From Caldifarciminota bacterium (GTDB taxonomy: Bacteria > Hydrothermota > Hydrothermia > S141-80), in the NCBI GenBank assembly GCA_027053375.1, contig JALUJC010000032.1:1-16367 (forward strand): a DNA stretch of 16,367 bases, read 5' to 3'. A program made the position numbers and the translations under genes. The notes under the pieces were generated by a model. The model was not told the origin of the DNA. It saw only the letters and a list, made by a program, of their open reading frames with translations, and did no database searches. Of the stretch, positions 6,132-13,381 are shown one piece after another. The first letter of the stretch is position 1; each line of letters starts with the position of its first letter.

Positions 6132-7871
6132 ATGACAACATCCTTCTGGCAGCGCTTTCCGAAGAGCTGTATCCCCACGCTCCGGCGGCTGTATCAGGTG
6201 TGCAAACAGCGCGGCGGCGAACCGGCCGCTGAAGTTCTTGTCGACCGGGAACGGAAAGCCCTGGAAGTCATGGTGGTATCCCGGGACTGGGCAGGACTGC
6301 TGGATTCCGTCACCACGTACCTGCATACCCTGGATGTCAACCTTCAGTACATCATCGCCACCCTTCTCCGCAAGAAAGCTCCGAGCATCTCCGGGATTTA
6401 TGTGGAAGCCCAGCTCAATGCCTCCGAAGTGGAATCCTGGGAAGTCCGCCGGTCTGAACTCCAGGAAACGCTGGAAATGATCATTCAAAGTGGAGAAAAA
6501 CTCCGTGACCTGCTCCTTCTGGGAACGCAGAAACTCCGCATTTACCAGGAAATCATGAACGCAGCAAGGCGGCTGATGGACCGTTCCACCTTCCATCGTT
6601 TCGTGGAAAGCGAAGAGGCGGTCTATTTCGTCCACACCCGATCCGAAGCCTATCTCAGAGAGCGCACTCCCGAGGACCTCGCCCGGATCGTTCTGCATAA
6701 CTGGCGCTTCCTTGAAGAACTCCGGAAAGAAGGGAAGGGTGTGCGAACCTGGGTACACAACCTCCGGACGCAGAAAGAACACCTGACCGGCATCACGGTG
6801 GCTGGATTTGAACCGGAGGTCACCCTGGACAGCGTCCTGGATGTTCTCCGGGGCTATGATCCGACGTTTATCCGGAAATACGATAAGGAATTCGTCACGC
6901 CAGACGGTGTGGCGGTGGTCCGTCTGGAGATCACCCGCAGCGATGAAACCCCCTACCCCGAGGATGAACTTCCCCTGCTTGAAAGGGAAATTCAGACACA
7001 CCTGAGCAAGGGGCGGCGGCGTTCCTGGGAAGTGGCACCGGGGGCAGAACTGCTCGGGCGGATTCTGATTCCCCAGCTCCTGGAGGAAGCCCGGCGCACG
7101 CAGATCCCCCAGCTTTTCCTGCTTCCCCAGCAGACCTCCTCGGAGGGTGTGCGGTTCGTGCTTTTACTGGTAACACCGGAGGAGCAGATCCGGCGCACAG
7201 TCTCCCCCCTTCTTTCTGCACTTGTGGAACGACTGTCCCACATCCCGGGTGTTTCGGTGACAGGATCCCGTCCCCCGCATACGCAATCCGGGATCTGGAC
7301 ATTTCTGGTAGACCTGGTGGTGGCACCCTCCGCCTTTGAACGAGAAGAGGACCTGTATGACCAGGTTAATGCAGCCGTCCAGGCACTGCTGGGACAGGTG
7401 CGGGACTTTGACATGGGCATGCGCAAACGGGACCGCCAGCAATTCCATTCTGTGCTCACCCTTCTGGAAGACCGCGAAGTGAGCGAACGCCTGGCCAGAC
7501 GCTACTACAATGCCATGAACACCTTCGTTCGGCTGAGCCTTCCCCCGCAGAAAATCCTGGATGAAATTGTGTTCGCTGATGAACTGCTTAAAACCTTCTT
7601 CCAGAATGGGGAACGGGTGGAACGCATTCTTCCCCGGGAGGACCGGTTGCTTCTGGGTGCAGCAGCAACACAGGGAAGCCTGCCCCTGAATGGCTACATT
7701 GAGCTGATTTCACCCTATTCCGCGCACATGACCAGCCTGGCACTTTTTGGGGCATCGCTGGCAGTACTGGCTGTGGAACAGGCCCTTTCCGAAAAGGATC
7801 AACATCGTCTCATTGAGGCGTTTCATACTCTGAACAGGAGGCAAGACCATGCTCCCACCCTTTCAGAATGA
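6132..7871 (+). CDS. Large ACT-like domain protein upstream of P5C dehydrogenase
   Basis: The protein is 579 residues from the ATG at 6132, with GGGGAGG immediately upstream (short spacing) and a promoter that rules out the longer frame. Residues about 45-95 (VMVVSRDWAGLLDSVTTYLH, then DVNL) have the beta-alpha-beta look of an ACT domain. The phrase LLDSVTTYLHTLDVNL recalls the N-terminal ACT segments of the large bacterial NAD-dependent glutamate dehydrogenases. A helical, charged segment follows (about 100-200). A second possible ACT-like region lies near 370-450 (VRFVLLLVTPEEQIRRTVSP and GVSVTGSR). No GDH catalytic or nucleotide-binding motif and no proline dehydrogenase motif is visible, and there is no signal peptide or membrane segment. 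It overlaps the P5C dehydrogenase gene by 23 bases, so a role in sensing or controlling proline/glutamate metabolism is a reasonable inference. A glutamate-dehydrogenase-derived regulator is my best guess; the function remains unknown. Confidence 0.6.
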   Translation: MTTSFWQRFPKSCIPTLRRLYQVCKQRGGEPAAEVLVDRERKALEVMVVSRDWAGLLDSVTTYLHTLDVNLQYIIATLLRKKAPSISGIYVEAQLNASEVESWEVRRSELQETLEMIIQSGEKLRDLLLLGTQKLRIYQEIMNAARRLMDRSTFHRFVESEEAVYFVHTRSEAYLRERTPEDLARIVLHNWRFLEELRKEGKGVRTWVHNLRTQKEHLTGITVAGFEPEVTLDSVLDVLRGYDPTFIRKYDKEFVTPDGVAVVRLEITRSDETPYPEDELPLLEREIQTHLSKGRRRSWEVAPGAELLGRILIPQLLEEARRTQIPQLFLLPQQTSSEGVRFVLLLVTPEEQIRRTVSPLLSALVERLSHIPGVSVTGSRPPHTQSGIWTFLVDLVVAPSAFEREEDLYDQVNAAVQALLGQVRDFDMGMRKRDRQQFHSVLTLLEDREVSERLARRYYNAMNTFVRLSLPPQKILDEIVFADELLKTFFQNGERVERILPREDRLLLGAAATQGSLPLNGYIELISPYSAHMTSLALFGASLAVLAVEQALSEKDQHRLIEAFHTLNRRQDHAPTLSE

Positions 7872-9408
7872 ACCCTTCACCGATTTCAGCAAAGAAGAAA
7901 ACCGGAAGCAGATGGAGAAGGCACTGAAAGAAGTCCGTGCACGCTTTCCCCTGGAAATCCCTGTGGTGATCGCGGGGGAAAAACTCCACACCGGAAAAAC
8001 CTTCTCCTCCATCAACCCTTCGGAAAAATCCGAAGTGGTGGCCAACGTGCACGCTGCCGACGAACCGCTGGCAGAGCGGGCACTGGATGTGGCCTGGAAG
8101 GCCTTTGACGAATGGCAAAACGTACCGGCCGAGGAGCGTGCGTCAGTGCTGCTCCGGGCCGCCCAGATTCTCCGCCGCCGGAAAGCCGAGGTTACCGCGC
8201 TGATGGTGTACGAAGTGGGGAAAAACTGGGCAGAAGCAGATGCCGACGTGGCGGAAACCATTGATTACCTGGAATTTTATGCCCGGGAGGCGCTCCGGTA
8301 TGCCCAGGACCAGCCGCTGACCCCCTATCCCGGGGAGTACAACCGGTATTTCTATATCCCCCTGGGGGCCGGTGTGGTCATCCCGCCCTGGAACTTCCCC
8401 CTGGCCATCCTGACGGGCATGACCACCGCCGCCATTGTTTCCGGAAACACCGTGGTGCTGAAACCTGCCAGCGACGCTGCTGCCATCGGGTATGTTCTGG
8501 TGGAGCTCATGGAGGAAGCCGGCCTTCCGGACGGGGTGCTGAACTATCTCCCCGGATCCGGATCCACGGTCGGCGAGCGTCTGGTTACCCACCCGCGCAC
8601 ACGTTTCATCGCCTTCACCGGCTCCAAGGCGGTGGGCATCCATATCTATGAGGAAGCAGCAAAGGTGCGACCCGGTCAAATCTGGCTTAAACGCGTAATT
8701 GCAGAGATGGGTGGCAAAGACGCCATTATTGTGGACAGCGACGCCGATCTGGACGCCGCCGCCCGGGGCATCGTGGCCTCGGCCTTCGGTTATCAGGGAC
8801 AGAAATGCTCAGCAGCCAGCCGTCTGATCGTGGTGGAGGACGTATACGACGACGTGGTGGAACGGGTCAAAGCCCTCACGGAAAAGATCTCCATCGGACC
8901 CGCCTGGGAAAACCACTTTATGGGTCCGGTCATCAACGAAAGCGCCATGCAGAAGATTCTGGCCTACATGGACATTGGTCGCCAGGAAGGCCAGCTGATT
9001 CATGGAGGAGGGCGTGTGGAAGAGCTGGCGGAACAGGGCTTCTATCTCCAACCCACCCTGATCAAAGATGTGGCCCCGGAGGCCCGCATCGCCCAGGAGG
9101 AGATTTTTGGGCCCGTACTGGCCATCCTGAAAGCCCGGGATTTTTCCCACGCCCTGGAGATCGCCAACAACACCGAATACGGACTGACCGGGGCGGTGTA
9201 TTCCCGCTGCAGAGCCCACATTGAGCGGGCCAAACGGGAATTCCACGTGGGGAACCTGTACATCAATCGGAAGTGCACCGGTGCCCTGGTGGATGTTCAC
9301 CCCTTTGGGGGCTTCAACATGAGTGGAACTGACTCCAAAGCCGGCGGACGGGACTATCTTCTGCTGTTCCTCCAGGGTAAAAGTGTGGCGGAACGCCTTC
9401 ACGAATGA
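7849..9408 (+). CDS. rocA: 1-pyrroline-5-carboxylate dehydrogenase
   Basis: This 519-residue NAD(P)-dependent aldehyde dehydrogenase oxidises glutamate-5-semialdehyde (from P5C) to glutamate, the second step of proline breakdown; it should be cytoplasmic. The sequence resembles the Thermus-type monofunctional enzyme over its whole length, including the N-terminal PFQNEPFTDFS. Visible sites: IPPWNFPLAI (178-187), NAD-binding FTGSKAVGI (256-264), general base Glu286 in EMGGKDA, catalytic Cys320 in GQKCSAASR, EEIFGPVLAI, and the substrate-side FGGFNMSGTDSKAGG near the C-terminus. The start at 7849 has AGGAGG 8 bases upstream and lies inside the end of the ACT-like gene (23-base overlap). Its stop overlaps the next start as ATGA. 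No proline dehydrogenase is in the window, so it may be encoded elsewhere or the enzyme may serve arginine/ornithine breakdown. The symbol could equally be pruA. Confidence 0.94.
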   Translation: MLPPFQNEPFTDFSKEENRKQMEKALKEVRARFPLEIPVVIAGEKLHTGKTFSSINPSEKSEVVANVHAADEPLAERALDVAWKAFDEWQNVPAEERASVLLRAAQILRRRKAEVTALMVYEVGKNWAEADADVAETIDYLEFYAREALRYAQDQPLTPYPGEYNRYFYIPLGAGVVIPPWNFPLAILTGMTTAAIVSGNTVVLKPASDAAAIGYVLVELMEEAGLPDGVLNYLPGSGSTVGERLVTHPRTRFIAFTGSKAVGIHIYEEAAKVRPGQIWLKRVIAEMGGKDAIIVDSDADLDAAARGIVASAFGYQGQKCSAASRLIVVEDVYDDVVERVKALTEKISIGPAWENHFMGPVINESAMQKILAYMDIGRQEGQLIHGGGRVEELAEQGFYLQPTLIKDVAPEARIAQEEIFGPVLAILKARDFSHALEIANNTEYGLTGAVYSRCRAHIERAKREFHVGNLYINRKCTGALVDVHPFGGFNMSGTDSKAGGRDYLLLFLQGKSVAERLHE

Positions 9409-10883
9409 ACCTGCTCCTTGCGCTGCTGCTGGCGCAGACCAGCCCGGGGATTGACTCGGTGCGTGCGAAGTTGCGGGCCGGCCAGTATGAGGCGGCCCGC
9501 AACTTCGCACGCCTCCACCGGGAACAGGCCCTCCAGCCTTCCCTTCAGGAAGCTTACCATTATCTGGAGATTCTGGCTGCCTATAACCTGAAGGACTGGC
9601 CCTATGTGATCCGGGAAGGACAGGCTTTTCTGGATCGCTGGAATCCGGGGGAACGCTGGGGATACGTGGCCTATATGCTGGGGAGGGCGCTGGAAGCACA
9701 GCAGGCACCGGTTCAGGCTTTCCGCATTTACCGCAAAGCCTGGGGACAGGATCCCATTCCTCCCCCGGTCCAGGCGAAACTGGAACGTCAGATGGCCGGA
9801 CTTCTTGGGCTGGATTCCCTGCAGCGTGTTGCCTTTTTCCGCTCGTCATACGCCCGGACACGGCTGCATGAAGAGAGTCGCCGGGTGGTGGTCTGGCTCC
9901 CTCCCGGAGGAGAGGCGCATCCTGTCGCCCGGGCATTTCTTCAGGGCCTTCGCTGGGCCTTCCAGGGAGACCGCAATCTTGAACTCCGCCTCCAGTCCGG
10001 GGAGATGCTGGAATCTTTTCTCGCCCAGCCGTTTCTGGTGCTGGTCGGTCCCCTTCTCTCCCGTCAGGTAAAGACGGTGTATCCCGTGCTGGAAAGCCGC
10101 ATCATTCCCACCATACTTCCCTTCTCTCTGTATCCCTTCCGCATCCCGCGATCTCCCTGGATCTTTTACGGGTGGACGGGGGATCTCCGGTTCCTGGATG
10201 AAGTGCGTCGTCTGGCCGAAGCCTCCCCCCCCGAGTCTGTGGTGATCCTGTATGAGGAAGGACTGGTCTATGAACGCCTGGCTCGAAAACTTGCCCGCGA
10301 ATTGCCCCGCCCACACCCGGAAACGCTGCGCGGCCGGCGCATCCCGGAATCGGAAAACGAGAAGTCCGAGCCTCCCAGGCTTCTTCCCTATGGCCGGGAA
10401 GCCACCTCCATTACCGAACGTTTGAACCTGGTGGCCCTGCTCAAACCTCGGTGGATTGTTGTGCTGGGAAGCCCCACCTCCCTGGAATGGATCCTGCAGG
10501 GCGCCCAGCACCGACCATGGCAGGGCCGGTGGTTCCTGCCTCCCACCGCAAGGGGTACACCTCCACCAGGCTACCGGGCCACCGGGAGTATGGTGACAGG
10601 GTGGGCGGAACTTCGCAGGGTACGACAGCGTCTGGAGGGCATCTATCGGCAGCGGTTTGGTTCTCCTCCCGACCCTCTGGTTCTCTGGGGCTATGACGTG
10701 GGACAAATGCTCCGGGAAGCGGTGGATCAGGGGGGGGTCCAGAATGGTCTGGAACTGGCGGTATGGTTACGTGCGCGCGGGGTGTACCCGGGTTTCGCGC
10801 AGACCTGGATTCTGAACCCAGAACGTTTTCAACTCTATCCGGAGGGTATCGATGGCAAAGAAAACCAGAACGAAGGTGAATAA
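9405..10883 (+). CDS. Secreted TPR plus periplasmic-binding-protein-like (PBP type I) protein
   Basis: The protein is 492 residues, coupled to the P5C dehydrogenase stop by ATGA. MNLLLALLLAQ looks like a very short signal peptide with cleavage before Gln11; there is no lipobox Cys, so the mature protein is probably periplasmic. Residues about 15-130 are helical with TPR-like spacing (GQYEAARNFARLHREQ; MLGRALEAQQAPVQAFRIYR). From about 160 to 480 the pattern is a type I periplasmic-binding fold: RRVVVWLPPGG, FLVLVGPLLSRQV, ESVVILYEEG, WIVVLGSPTS, and a C-terminal LWGYDVGQMLREAVDQGG then GVYPGFAQTWILNP typical of Leu/Ile/Val-type binding proteins and LpoA-like factors. No permease or ATPase gene is adjacent, so a sensor or envelope role is as likely as transport. 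Oddities are a perfect 20-bp inverted repeat near the start (9461-9512) and two 8-base homopolymers (C8 at 10225, G8 at 10730). Confidence 0.7.
   Translation: MNLLLALLLAQTSPGIDSVRAKLRAGQYEAARNFARLHREQALQPSLQEAYHYLEILAAYNLKDWPYVIREGQAFLDRWNPGERWGYVAYMLGRALEAQQAPVQAFRIYRKAWGQDPIPPPVQAKLERQMAGLLGLDSLQRVAFFRSSYARTRLHEESRRVVVWLPPGGEAHPVARAFLQGLRWAFQGDRNLELRLQSGEMLESFLAQPFLVLVGPLLSRQVKTVYPVLESRIIPTILPFSLYPFRIPRSPWIFYGWTGDLRFLDEVRRLAEASPPESVVILYEEGLVYERLARKLARELPRPHPETLRGRRIPESENEKSEPPRLLPYGREATSITERLNLVALLKPRWIVVLGSPTSLEWILQGAQHRPWQGRWFLPPTARGTPPPGYRATGSMVTGWAELRRVRQRLEGIYRQRFGSPPDPLVLWGYDVGQMLREAVDQGGVQNGLELAVWLRARGVYPGFAQTWILNPERFQLYPEGIDGKENQNEGE
9461..9512 (+). repeat. Perfect 20-bp inverted repeat (hairpin) inside the binding-protein-like gene
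   Basis: The arm at 9461-9480 (GCGTGCGAAGTTGCGGGCCG) is the exact reverse complement of 9493-9512, around a 12-base loop (9481-9492). It lies 56 bases after the start codon and encodes part of the first TPR-like helix pair (VRAKLRAGQYEAARNFAR). No U-tract follows, so it is not an intrinsic terminator. Such a long GC-rich stem in coding RNA should be very stable. Confidence 0.85.
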
Positions 10884-11082
10884 ACTTCCCTACCAGCTTC
10901 CCCCCTACGACCGGATTTCATGGGGACTCATTCTCCTGGGTGCGCTGATGGCGCTTGCGGCCTATCCTCTTCTGATGATCGGGGACATCACCTGGAGTGT
11001 TCTTCTCTCTGTGGTGGGATTGTTCGTGCTGATCCCGTGGGGGGTGTTGAGGGTCCCGGATCGGTCGGAGGAAAACGGCTAA
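10852..11082 (+). CDS. Small two-TM membrane protein (DUF3098-like)
   Basis: The protein is 76 residues. It has a basic N-terminus (MAKKTRTKVNK), then LPYQLPPYDRISW, a first membrane helix at about 24-43 (GLILLGALMALAAYPLLMIG), a short GDIT turn, a second helix at about 47-66 (TWSVLLSVVGLFVLIPWGVL) and a charged tail. The layout (LPY, a turn with GD, then a helix ending in IPxGxL) resembles DUF3098 proteins, found often in Bacteroidota and relatives and of unknown function; that match is from memory. The ATG at 10852 has GGAGGG 6 bases upstream and overlaps the end of the binding-protein gene by 32 bases, so it is the last gene of the plus-strand operon. It meets the opposing gene with 12 bases between and no terminator hairpin there. 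Confidence 0.75.
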   Translation: MAKKTRTKVNKLPYQLPPYDRISWGLILLGALMALAAYPLLMIGDITWSVLLSVVGLFVLIPWGVLRVPDRSEENG

Positions 11083-11094
11083 TCGCTCAGGGAA

Positions 11095-12087
11095 TCAGGC
11101 ATACCCGTAGGCCCACACACACAGCGTCCGGCTGCGGGCGTAACCCTTCCGAAAGCGATCCAGCGTGATGACCTTTCCTTTGTGATAGGCTTCAATATGC
11201 TGATTGAGCTGGAGAAGGACGGTCTCGCTTCGCTCCCGTTCTGGATCCAGGATCAGGGCAAACTGAAATTCCCCGGGCTGGGCGGATACTTCCTCCACCC
11301 AGGTAAGGAAGGTGTGGAGAGGAAGGCGTCCCTTCAGGATCAGCTGGCCGGTGAAAAAGGGAATCAGCGCCTCGTGATGCCGGTCGTGGAAGGAGAGCAG
11401 TCTCCAGGAAAAGGGATGTACGGGCGAACGGGCACGGATCTCTGCCAGGGCATCCCGGCTTTCCAGCACTTCGTCGGGACGCTCACTGCGAACGAACAGA
11501 CCCCCCAGGATTCTTCCCTCCACCACCAGCCCCAGATACCGGCCATCCCGCTCACGTTCGGCCACCACCATCCCGGTCTGCCGTCCCATCCGGAGTTCAC
11601 GAAAGATCTCATGGGAGGTCCGCCATCGTTCCACGGGATGCTGAAAAACCACCTCGGTGGGCAACTGCGCCAGCACCCGTTCCATCTGTTCGATTCGGTT
11701 GAGATCATGGAACCGGGGGTGACTCCGGATCTCTTCAATCACCTCCAGGGCCACTGCTTCCTGGTTGAACCCGTTGGAGTCCAGAAGTTCCGCCTGGGCT
11801 TCCAGCATCTCCTGGGGGATGTCCTCCAGTGTAAGTTCCAGCTGCTGGAGCTCCTGCGGTAAAGGTTCCTCCTCCAGAGGACGTTCGGTATACTCCCCGG
11901 ATCCCCACACAAACACCTTGGTGAGTTCCTTGCGACCCCCGCCCCAGGTGCTTTCCACCCGTTCAATTCTGCCATCCCGAAGGTCCACGATCACCACACC
12001 GGAACGGTCCGGACCGAAAAACACATAACGGGTGGTTTTCTTCTCCCGAAAGGCATCGTACAGGATTTTGGCAAATACCCCCTTCAC
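11095..12087 (-). CDS. Uncharacterised protein with DUF4388/PATAN-like N-terminus
   Basis: The protein is 330 residues from a GTG at 12087, with AAAGGAGG 7 bases upstream and 13 bases after the purA stop. Residues about 1-70 (AKILYDAFREKKTTRYVFFG, then SGVVIVDLRDGRIERVESTW and KVFVWGSGEYTERP) follow the pattern of the DUF4388/PATAN domain: small beta units with a DGRI turn and an aromatic WGxGxY end. In other bacteria this domain occurs in gliding-motility and two-component signalling proteins. A Glu/Leu/Gln-rich linker (70-115) follows, then a C-terminal region of about 200 residues I do not recognise (strands such as TGMVVAERERDGRYLGLVVE and FQFALILDPERE). No catalytic motif, signal peptide or membrane segment is visible. 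Its place after an HD-GYP gene suggests signalling, but purA lies between. Confidence 0.6.
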   Translation of the reverse strand: MKGVFAKILYDAFREKKTTRYVFFGPDRSGVVIVDLRDGRIERVESTWGGGRKELTKVFVWGSGEYTERPLEEEPLPQELQQLELTLEDIPQEMLEAQAELLDSNGFNQEAVALEVIEEIRSHPRFHDLNRIEQMERVLAQLPTEVVFQHPVERWRTSHEIFRELRMGRQTGMVVAERERDGRYLGLVVEGRILGGLFVRSERPDEVLESRDALAEIRARSPVHPFSWRLLSFHDRHHEALIPFFTGQLILKGRLPLHTFLTWVEEVSAQPGEFQFALILDPERERSETVLLQLNQHIEAYHKGKVITLDRFRKGYARSRTLCVWAYGYA

Positions 12088-12100
12088 GCCTGACCCTCCT

Positions 12101-13381
12101 TTAAACTACTATTTTGATTGTGGACCGGCGGACCTTCAAGTCCCGCCGGCGGGGTCCGGTGGAGACCACAGCAACCGGCAATCCCAGATGTTCCTCCAGG
12201 GCCTGCACATAGGCCTCCGCTCCCCCCTCAAGGGCCACGGCTTCCTGTTCAGAAAAACCCGGCCAGGGGGTGTATTCCACCTCCACCTGTGTCAGATCCA
12301 CCTCCCCCAGGGGAGGGTGGGTCCAGGTCTGATGGCCCACACGATAGGCCATTCCGACAGGGATGGGATCCCGGCCGGCCAGAACGTCCAGTTTCGTCAG
12401 GACCAGATCGGTTACACCATTCAGGGCAATCATATACCGGAGAAAGGGAAGATCCAGCCAGCCACAACGTCGCGGACGTCCGGTGGTGGCGCCATATTCC
12501 TGACCGCGTTCCCGCAGCCAGGATTCGTCCTCCCCGGAGACCTCGGTGGGAAAAGGTCCCCGCCCCACCCGGGTGACATAGGCTTTGAAAATCCCCACCA
12601 CTTTTGTGATGCGATGAGGGGGCACACCGGCACCCACGGTGGCACCCCCCGCAAGGGTGTGGGAAGAGGTCACAAAGGGATAGGTTCCAAAAGTCACATC
12701 CAGTCCTGCCCCCTGAGCGCCTTCCAGAAGGATTTCTCCGCCCTTTCGGTCCACTTCGTGCACGGCATGGACCACATCACGGACATGGGGCCGGATCTGT
12801 TCTGCAAAAGCCTCCAGGGAACCCCTCACTTCTTCCCGGGGCAGGGGTGGTTTGCCATACCGGCAGGCCAGCAGTTCTTCATTCCACGCCATGGCTCTTT
12901 CCAGCCTGTGGTTGCGTTCACTTTCAGGCAGGAACAGATCCCCCACCCGGAGTGCCACACGCTGCGCACGATCCCGGTACGCCGGCCCGATTCCACGACG
13001 TGTGGTCCCGATTCCCCCGCGCTTCTCTTCCTCGAAGGCATCCTGAAGTTTGTGATAGGGCAGCACAAGGGTGCTCCGGGGATCTACCCAGAACCGCCCC
13101 TGAACCTCAATCCCCCGCTGGCGGAGCATCTCCAGTTCCTGGAGCAACACCTCGGGGTCCACCACCACCCCCGGGCCAATGCCCACCTGAACGTCGGGAT
13201 GCAACAACCCGGAAGGGATCAAATGGAATATATAGGTCTCATCGCCCACCTGGACCGTGTGGCCTGCGTTGGCGCCGCCCTGAAACCGGACCACCCACGC
13301 ATAGGCACCGGCCATGACATCCACGATTTTTCCTTTTCCTTCATCGCCCCATTGCAAGCCCACGACGACGGTATATGGCAT
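12101..13381 (-). CDS. purA: Adenylosuccinate synthetase
   Basis: The 426-residue enzyme joins IMP and aspartate with GTP hydrolysis to make adenylosuccinate, the first step from IMP to AMP; length is normal for the family. All signature blocks are visible: VVGLQWGDEGKGKIVD (GTP loop with the catalytic Asp) at the N-terminus, FQGGANAGHTV with the catalytic His, GTTRRGIGPAYRDRA, GAQGAGLDVTFGTYPFVTSS, VGRGPFPTEV, EYGATTGRPRRCGWLD, VLTKLDVL and the C-terminal STGPRR guanine-side motif. The ATG at 13381 fits the family N-terminus (MPYTVVVG) and has AGGAG about 8 bases upstream. The first 41 bases lie inside the end of the upstream HD-GYP gene, so translation is probably coupled. The stop is TAA, 13 bases before the next gene. 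No purine riboswitch is seen ahead of it. Confidence 0.97.
   Translation of the reverse strand: MPYTVVVGLQWGDEGKGKIVDVMAGAYAWVVRFQGGANAGHTVQVGDETYIFHLIPSGLLHPDVQVGIGPGVVVDPEVLLQELEMLRQRGIEVQGRFWVDPRSTLVLPYHKLQDAFEEEKRGGIGTTRRGIGPAYRDRAQRVALRVGDLFLPESERNHRLERAMAWNEELLACRYGKPPLPREEVRGSLEAFAEQIRPHVRDVVHAVHEVDRKGGEILLEGAQGAGLDVTFGTYPFVTSSHTLAGGATVGAGVPPHRITKVVGIFKAYVTRVGRGPFPTEVSGEDESWLRERGQEYGATTGRPRRCGWLDLPFLRYMIALNGVTDLVLTKLDVLAGRDPIPVGMAYRVGHQTWTHPPLGEVDLTQVEVEYTPWPGFSEQEAVALEGGAEAYVQALEEHLGLPVAVVSTGPRRRDLKVRRSTIKIVV

Noticed and set aside
5802..7001. Minus-strand open frame of 399 codons opposite the ACT-like gene
   Set aside because: The plus strand has promoter, Shine-Dalgarno, coupled downstream genes and an ACT-like pattern; the antisense product has no motif and runs into the intergenic repeats.
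11083..11094. Terminator between the convergent operons
   Set aside because: Only 12 bases and no hairpin with a U-tract on either strand; termination, if any, lies inside the coding ends.
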